A DNA stretch of 64,000 bases from Bermanella sp047621325 (lineage in GTDB: Bacteria > Pseudomonadota > Gammaproteobacteria > Pseudomonadales > Oceanobacteraceae): positions 124,001 to 188,000 of the forward strand of contig JBLHLT010000002.1 of assembly GCA_047621325.1 (NCBI GenBank). The letters are read 5' to 3'. Of this stretch, positions 17,429 to 24,873 are shown piece after piece. Positions within the stretch are counted from its first letter, which is position 1. The number at the start of each line of letters is the position of its first letter. The notes under the pieces are model-generated. The model worked only from the letters and a program-made list of their open reading frames with translations, was not told the origin of the DNA and searched no databases. The translations under genes and the position numbers were made by a program.

Positions 17429-18871
17429 TTAACGAATAATAAATTTATAAATTAAACGGTGCACTAAACGACCGTGAGGCGCGTGAATAAATTTGCCGCT
17501 ATTGAAGCGCCCTTTTTTATGCACAGACTTCGCATGGCTAAGGGATAAGAACCCTTCTTTGCCGTGGTAAGCACCAATACCAGAGTCACCTACACCACCA
17601 AACGGCATATCATCTTGTGCAAGATGGGTTAAACAATCGTTAATGGCGACACCACCTGCGTGGGTATTTTCTAGCACGTATTCTTGTTGATTACTGTCGT
17701 GGCTAAACAAATATAACGCGAGCGGGCGAGGGTGCTCGTTAATGTGATCTAGCGCTTCATTTAAATTGTCATAAGTTAAAATGGGTAAAAGCGGGCCAAA
17801 TATTTCATCTTGCATGACCACCATATCGTCAGTGGTATTGGTGAGTAATGTTAATGGAATTTTACGAGTGCCAGTGAAATCTTCATTAGCATTATTAAGC
17901 GCTTCTACATGTGCGCCTTTTGTCTTGGCGTCGGTTAAATAACCTTGCAGGCGATTAAATTGGCGTTCATTCACAATGGCGGTGTAATCATTATTATTGC
18001 GTAATGTTGGGAATGATTTTTTATATGCCGCTTTTAATTGTGTTTTTAAATCATCAACCATATTGGCTGGGCACAATACATAATCCGGTGCGATACAGGT
18101 TTGGCCTGCGTTGGTTGCTTTACCAAAAATGATGCTTTCAGCCGCGCCTTTTAACGACGCTTTGTCGGTGACGATACAAGGGCTTTTACCGCCCAACTCA
18201 AGGGTAACAGGCACAAGATTTTTACCCGCTGCACTCATTACATGGCGAGCAACCGCCGTCGAACCGGTAAATAATAAATGATCCCAATGTAGGTTTGAGA
18301 ACTCCGCGCCCACTTGTGCTTCGCCTAATACCAGCGCCACTTGATTTTCATTAAAGGCTGATGCAAACATGCGCTGCATCACTTCGTTGGTGGCGGGTGT
18401 GAATTCAGATAACTTAATCACCGCACGGTTACCCGCGGCCAGCGCCGCAGCAAGCGGTGCAGCCGCTAATTGAATGGGATAATTCCACGGCACCATGATG
18501 CCAATCACACCTTTAGGTTGGTAATGCACTTTATTAGAGGCAGGGGCGAATAACATGCTCACATGGCGGCGGCTAGGCTTCATCCATTTTTTTAAATTTT
18601 TGCGGTTATATTTGATGCCTTCAAGGGTTACCAAAATCTCAGCTAATAGGGTTTCATCTTTAGAGCGACAGCTGAAATCGGTGTTCATGGCCTCGGCTAA
18701 TTCATCTTTATATTCACGTAAAATAGCCGCCAACTTGTCTAGGTCGTTACGACGCTGGTGCACACTTGGGTAAGGCGCCTTAGCATAGGCCGCTTTTTGC
18801 TTGGCAAATACATCATGTAAATACGCAATTTGTGCTTGTTCATCATTCAATTGAGCAGCTGTAGCGACCAT
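17429..18871 (-). CDS. aldehyde dehydrogenase (coniferyl-aldehyde type)
   Basis: 480 residues. NAD-dependent ALDH motifs are present: MVPWNYPIQLAAAPLAAALAAGN, catalytic Glu in TLELGGKSPC (about residue 224) and catalytic Cys in NAGQTCIAPDY (about 257), plus EIFGPLLPI. A hydrophobic/basic C-terminal tail (LVHRLIYKFIIR) is as in membrane-associated fatty-aldehyde dehydrogenases. It oxidises aldehydes to acids; with the GMC enzyme it would finish an alcohol oxidation route. First gene of the operon, divergent from tetR across 234 bp. Confidence 0.93.
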   Translation of the reverse strand: MVATAAQLNDEQAQIAYLHDVFAKQKAAYAKAPYPSVHQRRNDLDKLAAILREYKDELAEAMNTDFSCRSKDETLLAEILVTLEGIKYNRKNLKKWMKPSRRHVSMLFAPASNKVHYQPKGVIGIMVPWNYPIQLAAAPLAAALAAGNRAVIKLSEFTPATNEVMQRMFASAFNENQVALVLGEAQVGAEFSNLHWDHLLFTGSTAVARHVMSAAGKNLVPVTLELGGKSPCIVTDKASLKGAAESIIFGKATNAGQTCIAPDYVLCPANMVDDLKTQLKAAYKKSFPTLRNNNDYTAIVNERQFNRLQGYLTDAKTKGAHVEALNNANEDFTGTRKIPLTLLTNTTDDMVVMQDEIFGPLLPILTYDNLNEALDHINEHPRPLALYLFSHDSNQQEYVLENTHAGGVAINDCLTHLAQDDMPFGGVGDSGIGAYHGKEGFLSLSHAKSVHKKGRFNSGKFIHAPHGRLVHRLIYKFIIR

Positions 18872-19105
18872 ACGAGTATCCTATTTAAAGTGGGCAGGGA
18901 AACAAATTTGAGTTATTATTAGAGTTAATACTCTACAGGTCAAATGTTTATTTGCTACACACTTGGCCGAATAAGACACTTTGGTCAATTCTTCAATTGC
19001 GTATAACGGGTAGGATTGCGAAAATGCATATCCCAAATTCAGCAAGCTGTGACATAAATCGCTCACAGAACGACGGTGATTTGAACGCCTCAATAGGAAA
19101 GCAGT

Positions 19106-19768
19106 ATGAAAACACGTGATCGTATTATTCAAGCCAGCCTAGACCTGTTTAATGATCAGGGCGAACGCAACGTCACGACTAATCACATTGCATCCCACCT
19201 TGGTATTAGCCCGGGTAACCTGTATTACCACTTTAAAAACAAACAACAGATCATTTTTGATATTTACCTTGAATACGAAGCCAAGGTGGATTCAAACTTG
19301 CAGTTACCAGAAGGGCGAGACCTCACCGTTAACGATAAGTTAATTTACCTGCAGGCTATTTTCCAAGGCTTGTGGGACTACCGTTTTTTACATCGTGACT
19401 TACAGCATTTACTGCAAAACGATCCTGATTTACATAAACGCTACAATGCGTTTTTTAAACGCTGCTTAAGCCGCACTGAAATGATTTTTATGGCATTGCG
19501 CAGTGCCGACATTATCGACGCCAATGACGAAGAGCTGCGCTCCCTCGCGTTAAATACGTGGATCTTAGTAACATCATGGTTTGGTTTTATGCACACCAAT
19601 TTATTGGTAAGCAATGCCCAAGAAGAAAGCCGTGAATTATTAAATGCTGGCGTGTATCAAATCTTCGCCCTTGAGCGACCTTTCTTAACTGAAAAATACA
19701 AAGAACCAGTCGCTGCCATTGCCGCGCAACTGGGTAAGTCGTTGGATCAGCTTTCTGCGCTGCCTTAA
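19106..19768 (+). CDS. TetR/AcrR-family transcriptional regulator
   Basis: 220 residues. N-terminal helix-turn-helix about 5-50: TRDRIIQASLDLFNDQGERNVTTNHIASHLGISPGNLYYHFKNK is the classic TetR pattern (given as landmarks: IIQASLDLF, LGISPGNLYYHF). The C-terminal domain carries conserved WDYRFLHRDLQ, as in TetR proteins of lipid/alcohol metabolism clusters. Divergent from the aldehyde dehydrogenase operon, which it probably represses; the ligand is unknown. AGGAAAG ribosome site precedes the ATG. A terminator follows the gene. Confidence 0.92.
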   Translation: MKTRDRIIQASLDLFNDQGERNVTTNHIASHLGISPGNLYYHFKNKQQIIFDIYLEYEAKVDSNLQLPEGRDLTVNDKLIYLQAIFQGLWDYRFLHRDLQHLLQNDPDLHKRYNAFFKRCLSRTEMIFMALRSADIIDANDEELRSLALNTWILVTSWFGFMHTNLLVSNAQEESRELLNAGVYQIFALERPFLTEKYKEPVAAIAAQLGKSLDQLSALP

Positions 19769-19792
19769 AGTTTTCTAGTAATATAGTTTGAG

Positions 19793-19817
19793 AAAAGCCA
19801 GCGATTGCTGGCTTTTT
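19793..19817 (+). terminator. intrinsic terminator after tetR
   Basis: 10-bp perfect stem AAAAGCCAGC/GCTGGCTTTT with GATT loop and T-tract, 25 bp after the tetR stop. Confidence 0.9.
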
Positions 19818-20219
19818 GGTTTATGAGATTGGTTAAGCGTAGGTCGTGTTTTATCGTGGAGTTTCGCCATAGTAATGCATCCTTATTAACCCTAAATCCT
19901 TTTTCACTGTATTTATATGCATAGGATTATCAAGGTTCAACCCGTATAACCAAATTTTAAGAGATCTCTTACAAATCGCTGCAGCCCTTGTTATTAAAGG
20001 GTCGCAGCGCAGTTCAATAAATTAGATGATGATATACGGGGAGATATCAATTTATTTGATTGACGTATTTTTTCGGTTCGGTAGTATTCGCCAGCAATTA
20101 ACATGGACGTGATAAACCACTGACAGCAAAGGGAAAGTGCTGGTCACCTTCCCTCTTGTATATAGATGGATATCAAGATCCATCCGAATAACCAAATTGT
20201 TAGTGTTACAGGAGGTGGC
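19818..20219. other. 402-bp intergenic region ahead of the cassette cluster
   Basis: No coding gene is supported. Two copies of ATAACCAAATT occur (about 19946 and 20187), and a strong imperfect hairpin lies at about 19978-20010 (CGCTGC...GCAGCG with CCCTT/AAGGG inside). This is where an attI or a degraded attC would be expected, but I cannot match either with confidence. Confidence 0.4.
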
Positions 20220-20876
20220 ATGTTATCCAAAATTTGGAATTTTCTGAATTCGCAACTAGTACTTTTATTAGTTGGCTTTGTCTTGACAGGGGTTGTTGGT
20301 CATTACCTAACAACAACTTACCAAGATGCCTCTTGGGAGAGAGACAAAAAATATGAGGTTTTTAAGCAGGAAATTGAAGAAGCCAAGAAGTCTCTAGAGG
20401 AAGTCAATCTCCATATATCATCTAGAACCTATAGCTTGCAAAAGGTCCACTGGGAACTTGAGAGTCACGATCTTAATGGTGCGGAAAAGCAGTATGAGAA
20501 TTACATTAAGGTTAAGGATTCTTGGAATAAAAAAATTAGAATCTATAGAAATAAGCTAAAACGCTTAGTTGATGAAGATCTTGCATTTCAACTACTGGAC
20601 TCTGAAAATGCTGTCAATGTTCCAAAAAAGGAAAGTGTTCACGCTCATTTTGCATCCGCTCATGGAAAAACTAGAGATTGGATAAATTGCTTACGCGGTT
20701 CATGTAAAGACCTTAAGCAAAAAGAGAAATCAGCCTACAGTTCACTTCGCGAGCTATACCAAATAACTGATACATTTATTGATGGGTCGTATTCCGTATT
20801 TCTTATGAAATATAAAAACCTACAACACTCACCCACTGAGTCTGCACTAACAAACGGCTCAAAAACGACGCGATAA
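20220..20876 (+). CDS. cassette-borne membrane-anchored coiled-coil protein
   Basis: 218 residues from ATG 20220, chosen because AGGAGG lies 4 nt upstream; the frame is open to 20166. One N-terminal membrane helix (about 12-32, LVLLLVGFVLTGVVGHYL), then a long charged, helical, probably coiled-coil region (WERDKKYEVFKQEIEEAKKSL and onwards). No family recognised. The last codons (TNGSKTTR) and the stop lie inside attC1, as in integron gene cassettes. AT-rich relative to the neighbouring core genes. Confidence 0.6.
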   Translation: MLSKIWNFLNSQLVLLLVGFVLTGVVGHYLTTTYQDASWERDKKYEVFKQEIEEAKKSLEEVNLHISSRTYSLQKVHWELESHDLNGAEKQYENYIKVKDSWNKKIRIYRNKLKRLVDEDLAFQLLDSENAVNVPKKESVHAHFASAHGKTRDWINCLRGSCKDLKQKEKSAYSSLRELYQITDTFIDGSYSVFLMKYKNLQHSPTESALTNGSKTTR

Positions 20877-20905
20877 AGACCGCGCGTTTTAGCCGGGCGT
20901 TATGT
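20845..20905 (+). repeat. attC recombination site 1
   Basis: Starts with TAAC (20848-20851) + AAA + CGGCT and ends AGCCG + GGC + GTTATGT (core 20899-20905). The arms CGGCT/AGCCG, AAAACG/CGTTTT and CGCG/CGCG pair with single unpaired bases, the folded-bottom-strand layout of Vibrio-type attC (TAACAAACG...GGGCGTTAT). It ends the cassette with the 218-residue gene. Confidence 0.85.
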
Positions 20906-20918
20906 GTAGGAGTATAAA

Positions 20919-21263
20919 TTGAAATCTATAATTTTTAGTTTTATTTTGGTGTTGTTAAGTAGTGCCAGTTCATTTGCAGCTTCCGTTTCTGGGAAAGTAG
21001 ATCAAGTGTTTTTAAATGTTGGTGATGATTCATCTATCTACTTTACGCTAAAGGCTATGCCATCTGACGGTACTAAATCATTTCTGGTTCGATCTAATAG
21101 CAGTAGTAACCCTGAATGTAGTAACACTCTTTCTTCAGATTCGCTTAATAGAATATATTCAATGATTCTATCAGCCAAGCTTTCTGAGAAAGATATTGAA
21201 TTTAGCTATTGCTTAAGTGCTACTTATCATGGGCTTATAGGCCCTGCAATATATTTAAAATAA
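20919..21263 (+). CDS. cassette-encoded small secreted protein A
   Basis: 114 residues with a TTG start, supported by TAGGAG ending 6 nt upstream. Signal peptide about 1-20 (MKSIIFSFILVLLSSASSFA). The mature part has GKVDQVFLNVGDDSSIYFTL, then a cysteine (PECSN), then RIYSMILSAKLSEKDIEFSYC, a motif shared with the next cassette protein. Two cysteines could form a disulfide. Probably periplasmic or secreted; no function known. It lies between attC1 and attC2. Confidence 0.7.
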   Translation: MKSIIFSFILVLLSSASSFAASVSGKVDQVFLNVGDDSSIYFTLKAMPSDGTKSFLVRSNSSSNPECSNTLSSDSLNRIYSMILSAKLSEKDIEFSYCLSATYHGLIGPAIYLK

Positions 21264-21265
21264 CA

Positions 21266-21313
21266 ACATAACAAACTCATGCATCCCATACGGGATGATG
21301 AGAGCCGTTATAT
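21266..21313 (+). repeat. attC recombination site 2
   Basis: ACATAAC (21266-21272) + AAA + CTCAT-g-CATCCC, loop ATAC, GGGATG-ATGAG + AGCC + GTTATAT (21307-21313). The stem pairs perfectly except for one extrahelical G, which is the defining feature of attC sites. It ends cassette A (about 408 bp core to core). Confidence 0.88.
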
Positions 21314-21338
21314 TTTCAAGATTATAAGGATCATCTCA

Positions 21339-21689
21339 ATGAGCAAGTTTTTTGTTTTAATTTTATTTCTTATTTCATTACCTGCTGCAGCAACTCATCA
21401 TTGTATTGGCAATGTAAATAATATCTCTGTTTCTGGCAATGGGGATGTTTATGTAGGCATTAGCTCAATAGGTGATAGTAATGTCATTTGTAATGCTGGT
21501 GGGACAAAGGGGGAGTTTAACCAAGAAGCCTGTAAAACAGCTATTAGCATGATTTTAAGTGCTAAAATGGCACAAAAAAAGATTAGGCTCTATTTTAAAA
21601 ATGATGAAAATACATCATGCACTAAAGGAAATTGGAATGATTTTTCAACATCTGGCCACCAATTATATTTCATCGAGTTAACAAATTAA
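21339..21689 (+). CDS. cassette-encoded small secreted protein B
   Basis: 116 residues from ATG 21339, with AAGGA 8 nt upstream; the longer open frame from 21279 runs through attC2 and is rejected. Signal peptide about 1-18 (MSKFFVLILFLISLPAAA). AISMILSAKMAQKKIRLYF parallels the YSMILSAKLSEKDIEF of the preceding cassette protein, so the two are paralogues despite low overall identity. Four mature cysteines. The stop overlaps attC3 by one base. Confidence 0.7.
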   Translation: MSKFFVLILFLISLPAAATHHCIGNVNNISVSGNGDVYVGISSIGDSNVICNAGGTKGEFNQEACKTAISMILSAKMAQKKIRLYFKNDENTSCTKGNWNDFSTSGHQLYFIELTN

Positions 21690-21735
21690 TATAACAAAGC
21701 CTTGCATCCGATACCGGATGAAGGCGATGTTATAT
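21689..21735 (+). repeat. attC recombination site 3
   Basis: ATATAAC (21689-21695) + AAA + GCCTT-g-CATCCG, loop ATAC, CGGATG-AAGGC + GAT + GTTATAT (21729-21735). Same architecture and loop as attC2, with compensated stem changes (CCC/GGG to CCG/CGG), indicating that the fold rather than the sequence is kept. Confidence 0.88.
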
Positions 21736-21749
21736 AAAGTATACGAAGA

Positions 21750-22050
21750 ATTTTTTTATTACCACTTCTGATATTTTTTTCGTGCATTAGTTTTTCTAGT
21801 CAGATCTATAAAACTATTAGCGGCACTGATATCACAGGAATTAAAGTTTTTTCAGAGGCCCATTCTGACCCTCAAATTCAGAAAATTGCTCTCGTCTATA
21901 CAACCCTAATTCCAGGCTGCTCACGAGGTTTATTCTTTGATCCAACTAAAGATGCAACCATCTATTCTGAATCGACCTGAGTTTTCTAGACACTCAACAT
22001 CTTCACAAAATTGTTCTTTTCAAAATCCACATTGTACTAATGATCATTGA
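21750..22050 (+). pseudogene. decayed third secreted-protein cassette
   Basis: Directly after attC3 an open frame from ATT 21750 gives a clear signal peptide (IFLLPLLIFFSCISFSSQ) and then IKVFSEAHSDPQIQKIALVY...CSRGLFFDPTKD, stopping at 21978-21980 after 76 codons. No ATG, GTG or TTG is available in this frame. A second frame continues to 22050 with QNCSFQNPHCTND, resembling a displaced C-terminus, so a frameshift or deletion is likely. No attC follows. Confidence 0.5.
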
Positions 22051-22057
22051 GCCTCCT

Positions 22058-23455
22058 ATGAAACTAAAACCATGGCGTATAGCGCGCGCACTTTGCATGA
22101 TGTTGCTAACAACGAGTTTGTTTGTTCACGCGCAACAATCCGATGAATTAATGAGCAAGGCGGTTAGCAAGCTTGCTTCTGATTGGTCCGTTATTAAAGC
22201 GACAACCGATTTGAGCCCTGCCGTAACGAATAGCTGGTTGCCTGATAGCGGTATTAGAGGACGTTATCAGGTGGCTAAAAAAGAACTGAGTATTCGGTTT
22301 TTAGAATATGCATTGGATGAGAATGTATTTTTAAGTGGCCCGCATAGTGAAGATCTTAACCTAACCAGCAAGCACGACTTTGGTCGTTACAACCCTGCAT
22401 TTTTGGATAAGCTTCATAGCCAGTTATCGGTACTGGCGGATAACCCAGCATTAGTGGGGAGCCTACAAAGCTGGTACGACCGCGAGCTGAAACAATATCT
22501 TCGCTTATATTTATTGGCCTATAACGAAGTGGCGAATGATCAAGATGTAATGGCTCAATACTTAAGCGTCATTAAAAATAAACCCACTGATTGGGAAGCA
22601 TTAGGCAGTTATTTTCTACAGCAGCAGTATCATGCTTTTTCAGAGCAAGCCATTAAAGATGGTTATGATATGTTTGAAGCGTCAGCGGTTCCCGGATTTT
22701 GGATTAGGCGTTCAATTGATGGCACTGAAGATGAATTTCTTACATTATTAAAGCTGGTAATATTGACGTTTGATTATCAATTTTTGGTAAAACAACACGC
22801 TATTAAAAAAACACCTAAACCAAGCTGTTTGCAAGAGTCACAAACCCTGTTCGAGTTTATGCAATGCCCAAATTTAAATTACAATATTGCCGATACTGAA
22901 TTAAATCGTGTATACGGACTGCTACGCGATAATCTGAAAGCAGACAAAATATTGGGGGAGAAATTAAAAGCGTCTCAACGATTGTGGGTCAAATTAAATC
23001 AGTCAGATTTAGACATTGATCAAGCCAAATCTTTGGCAACGCCCCACGGTATTGCGGCACAGCCTGATTATCAAACGATGATGACGTTAAAGCGCTTGGC
23101 TACATTAAAAGAATGGTTATCTCGTGCGCAAGATAATCATAAAAAAAATGAAAAAACGGTTGAATGGAAAAAAATTCCAGATGTTGCTCAGTACAAAGGG
23201 GCTGATTGGAAAAATGAAGTTCTAAGAAAATCAAACTTAACTGTTGATCAAGCAAAAATAATAGCGGCGTCAAATTCTGATATTACCTTTTTCTTTTTCA
23301 TGAAAAGTGGGCGGATGTATTTAGAGGGTAAAGGCGGCGCAGATGGCTGGAATGCCAAAGGCACATTTATTGCGGGTGATGCTGTCTTTTTTAGCGGGCA
23401 GTCATGGTATGGGAGTGCGCCAGGATTCGCTGACGCTTATGAGAAAATTAACTAG
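22058..23455 (+). CDS. exported LprI/DUF1311-domain protein
   Basis: 465 residues from ATG 22058; a further upstream in-frame ATG at 22040 lies within the decayed cassette and is not preferred. Signal peptide about 1-26 (ending VHAQQ). The N-terminal 250 residues are unrecognised and helical. An LprI-like module at about 258-325 has the pattern C...FMQCPNLNYNIADTELNRVY...LKASQRLWVKL, as in the lysozyme-inhibitor LprI family. The C-terminal part (about 370-465) is separate and has an aromatic-rich end. Periplasmic location inferred; function unknown. Confidence 0.65.
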   Translation: MKLKPWRIARALCMMLLTTSLFVHAQQSDELMSKAVSKLASDWSVIKATTDLSPAVTNSWLPDSGIRGRYQVAKKELSIRFLEYALDENVFLSGPHSEDLNLTSKHDFGRYNPAFLDKLHSQLSVLADNPALVGSLQSWYDRELKQYLRLYLLAYNEVANDQDVMAQYLSVIKNKPTDWEALGSYFLQQQYHAFSEQAIKDGYDMFEASAVPGFWIRRSIDGTEDEFLTLLKLVILTFDYQFLVKQHAIKKTPKPSCLQESQTLFEFMQCPNLNYNIADTELNRVYGLLRDNLKADKILGEKLKASQRLWVKLNQSDLDIDQAKSLATPHGIAAQPDYQTMMTLKRLATLKEWLSRAQDNHKKNEKTVEWKKIPDVAQYKGADWKNEVLRKSNLTVDQAKIIAASNSDITFFFFMKSGRMYLEGKGGADGWNAKGTFIAGDAVFFSGQSWYGSAPGFADAYEKIN

Positions 23456-23502
23456 ATTTTTTTATTAGAAGTAAAGCTAATTTAAGTCAGTTGTGAAATA
23501 CA

Positions 23503-23537
23503 CGTCACTATAAATAGATTACTTATTTATAGTGACG
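23503..23537. terminator. 14-bp inverted repeat between convergent genes
   Basis: CGTCACTATAAATA / TATTTATAGTGACG, 7-nt loop. It lies between the LprI-domain gene (+, stop 23455) and the phosphodiesterase gene (-, stop 23560). No T-tract adjoins, so termination is likely but not classic. Confidence 0.55.
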
Positions 23538-23559
23538 AAAGCCACTCATAATAAACACA

Positions 23560-24606
23560 CTATTTTTTATGCCAGCTAAACACCGCTCTATTAGGCTCGT
23601 GATCGCTTACCCCATTAAAATCTAAAATCTCATAAGAATCTAATATTAGTTCGTATTGGCGGTCGCTGTTTCGATAAAGTATTTGATCGGTATCGGCTTT
23701 AAAGTCGTATGCACAATTGCTGATAGAATCATTATTGCCGTTGATTAAGTCTTGGCAGGCAAGCCTAAGACCTGTTGTTGCTAAGAAGTTTTCCCAGATT
23801 TGTTGGTATTCTTCTTTGGCTGAATTGTCTTCCCATTTCGCATTAAAATCCCCACCTAAAATAACGCTTGCGTCATGTGAATAGGCATTTATGAAATCGG
23901 CTAGTTGATCAAATTGTCTTTGTTTGACTTTGATATCTGCATTTTGTGAGCCTGCCTCCATGTGAGTATTGTAAATATGCACATTGAACGTCTTAGATAT
24001 TTCGTGCACGGCAACGGTAAAACCTTTTTCCGTAAGGCAATCGGTACTGCCGCCAAAGAAATTATTATTGCAGTCGTCAAATTCTTCTGATTCGAATGTT
24101 TGGAGTGAGTAGTCGTTGTCGTCTCGATTCTCCATATCAAATGGATAATCTGATAGTCGCACTAGGCCATCGCCAAATGAAAGCATACCTCCGCGCCAAT
24201 GTTTTGAGCGGTATGGGTATGTACGTTTTGAAATCCTTTTTTCATCTCTTAAAAACCGATGTTTGTCAGCGGTAAACATTTCTTGCATCAAAACGATGTT
24301 AAAATCTGATGACTCTAATTTAGACAGTAGGCTTTTGAATTTCGAATTGGAATTGCCGCCTAAGCATTTAGGGAAGCCATCGACATTGTAGGTGATGGTA
24401 TCAAACGTACCCGACGTGGTGGTATATTCTGGCGCCCCCGATTCATTATAATCATAGCCTCTTGTGCCTTTAGTACCCGTCTCGCCTACTTCATAGTCCC
24501 AGCAAAAATAGGATGCGGCATGGACTGATTGAATGCCGAAAATAATCAGACACACACTGCCAATCAGTAAAATTTTAGCCATAAGCCTTTCAATTATTTT
24601 TTTCAT
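23560..24606 (-). CDS. secreted endonuclease/exonuclease/phosphatase-fold enzyme
   Basis: 348 residues with an N-terminal signal (about 8-31, ending HAASYF). EEP-superfamily catalytic motifs in order: ITYNVDG, MQEMF (metal-binding Glu), YNTHMEAGS (catalytic His), ILGGDFNAKW (Asp/Asn) and SDHEPNRAVF (terminal Asp-His). Secreted members are nucleases or sphingomyelinase-like phospholipases; which one applies cannot be told. A hydrophilic Asp/Asn-rich insert lies at about 165-200. Possibly nutrient scavenging or attack on other cells. Confidence 0.8.
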   Translation of the reverse strand: MKKIIERLMAKILLIGSVCLIIFGIQSVHAASYFCWDYEVGETGTKGTRGYDYNESGAPEYTTTSGTFDTITYNVDGFPKCLGGNSNSKFKSLLSKLESSDFNIVLMQEMFTADKHRFLRDEKRISKRTYPYRSKHWRGGMLSFGDGLVRLSDYPFDMENRDDNDYSLQTFESEEFDDCNNNFFGGSTDCLTEKGFTVAVHEISKTFNVHIYNTHMEAGSQNADIKVKQRQFDQLADFINAYSHDASVILGGDFNAKWEDNSAKEEYQQIWENFLATTGLRLACQDLINGNNDSISNCAYDFKADTDQILYRNSDRQYELILDSYEILDFNGVSDHEPNRAVFSWHKK

Positions 24607-24821
24607 AGACGCACCTTTATAAAAATAAACGTTTTACTATTCATTGCTTTTACAAGCATTGATCAGTAAAAATTAGCCTAATTTATAGGCTAGTACGCAC
24701 AATGTGAAAATCGGCCGAATAGTAGACATTGCAGAAAAATTATTTTTTACGCATCATAAAATTATTAAGAAAAGGTAATGCAGTTTTGTATTTTGTCAGT
24801 AGTAGTATTTATTTAACGCAC

Positions 24822-24850
24822 AAAAACGGCGAGAGAGTCTCACCGCTTTT
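24822..24850 (-). terminator. intrinsic terminator after the c-heme lipoprotein gene
   Basis: On the minus strand CGGTGAGA/TCTCGCCG (one G-U pair), CTC loop, then a T5 run. 24 bp past the stop at 24874. Confidence 0.75.
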
Positions 24851-24873
24851 ATGTGTTTAAAAATGATTAATCT

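Noticed and set aside
19930..20215. Possible extra attC or attI site ahead of the first cassette (ATAACCAAATT repeats, GTTAC near 20206)
   Set aside because: Arms do not pair in the attC layout and no GTTRRRY core fits well; left as an open question.
20166..20219. Longer start for the 218-residue cassette protein
   Set aside because: A consensus AGGAGG directly precedes ATG 20220, and no site fits ATG 20166.
23503..23537. Long inverted repeat as an additional attC
   Set aside because: Perfect stem without unpaired bases and without TAAC/GTTA core ends; better read as terminator-like.
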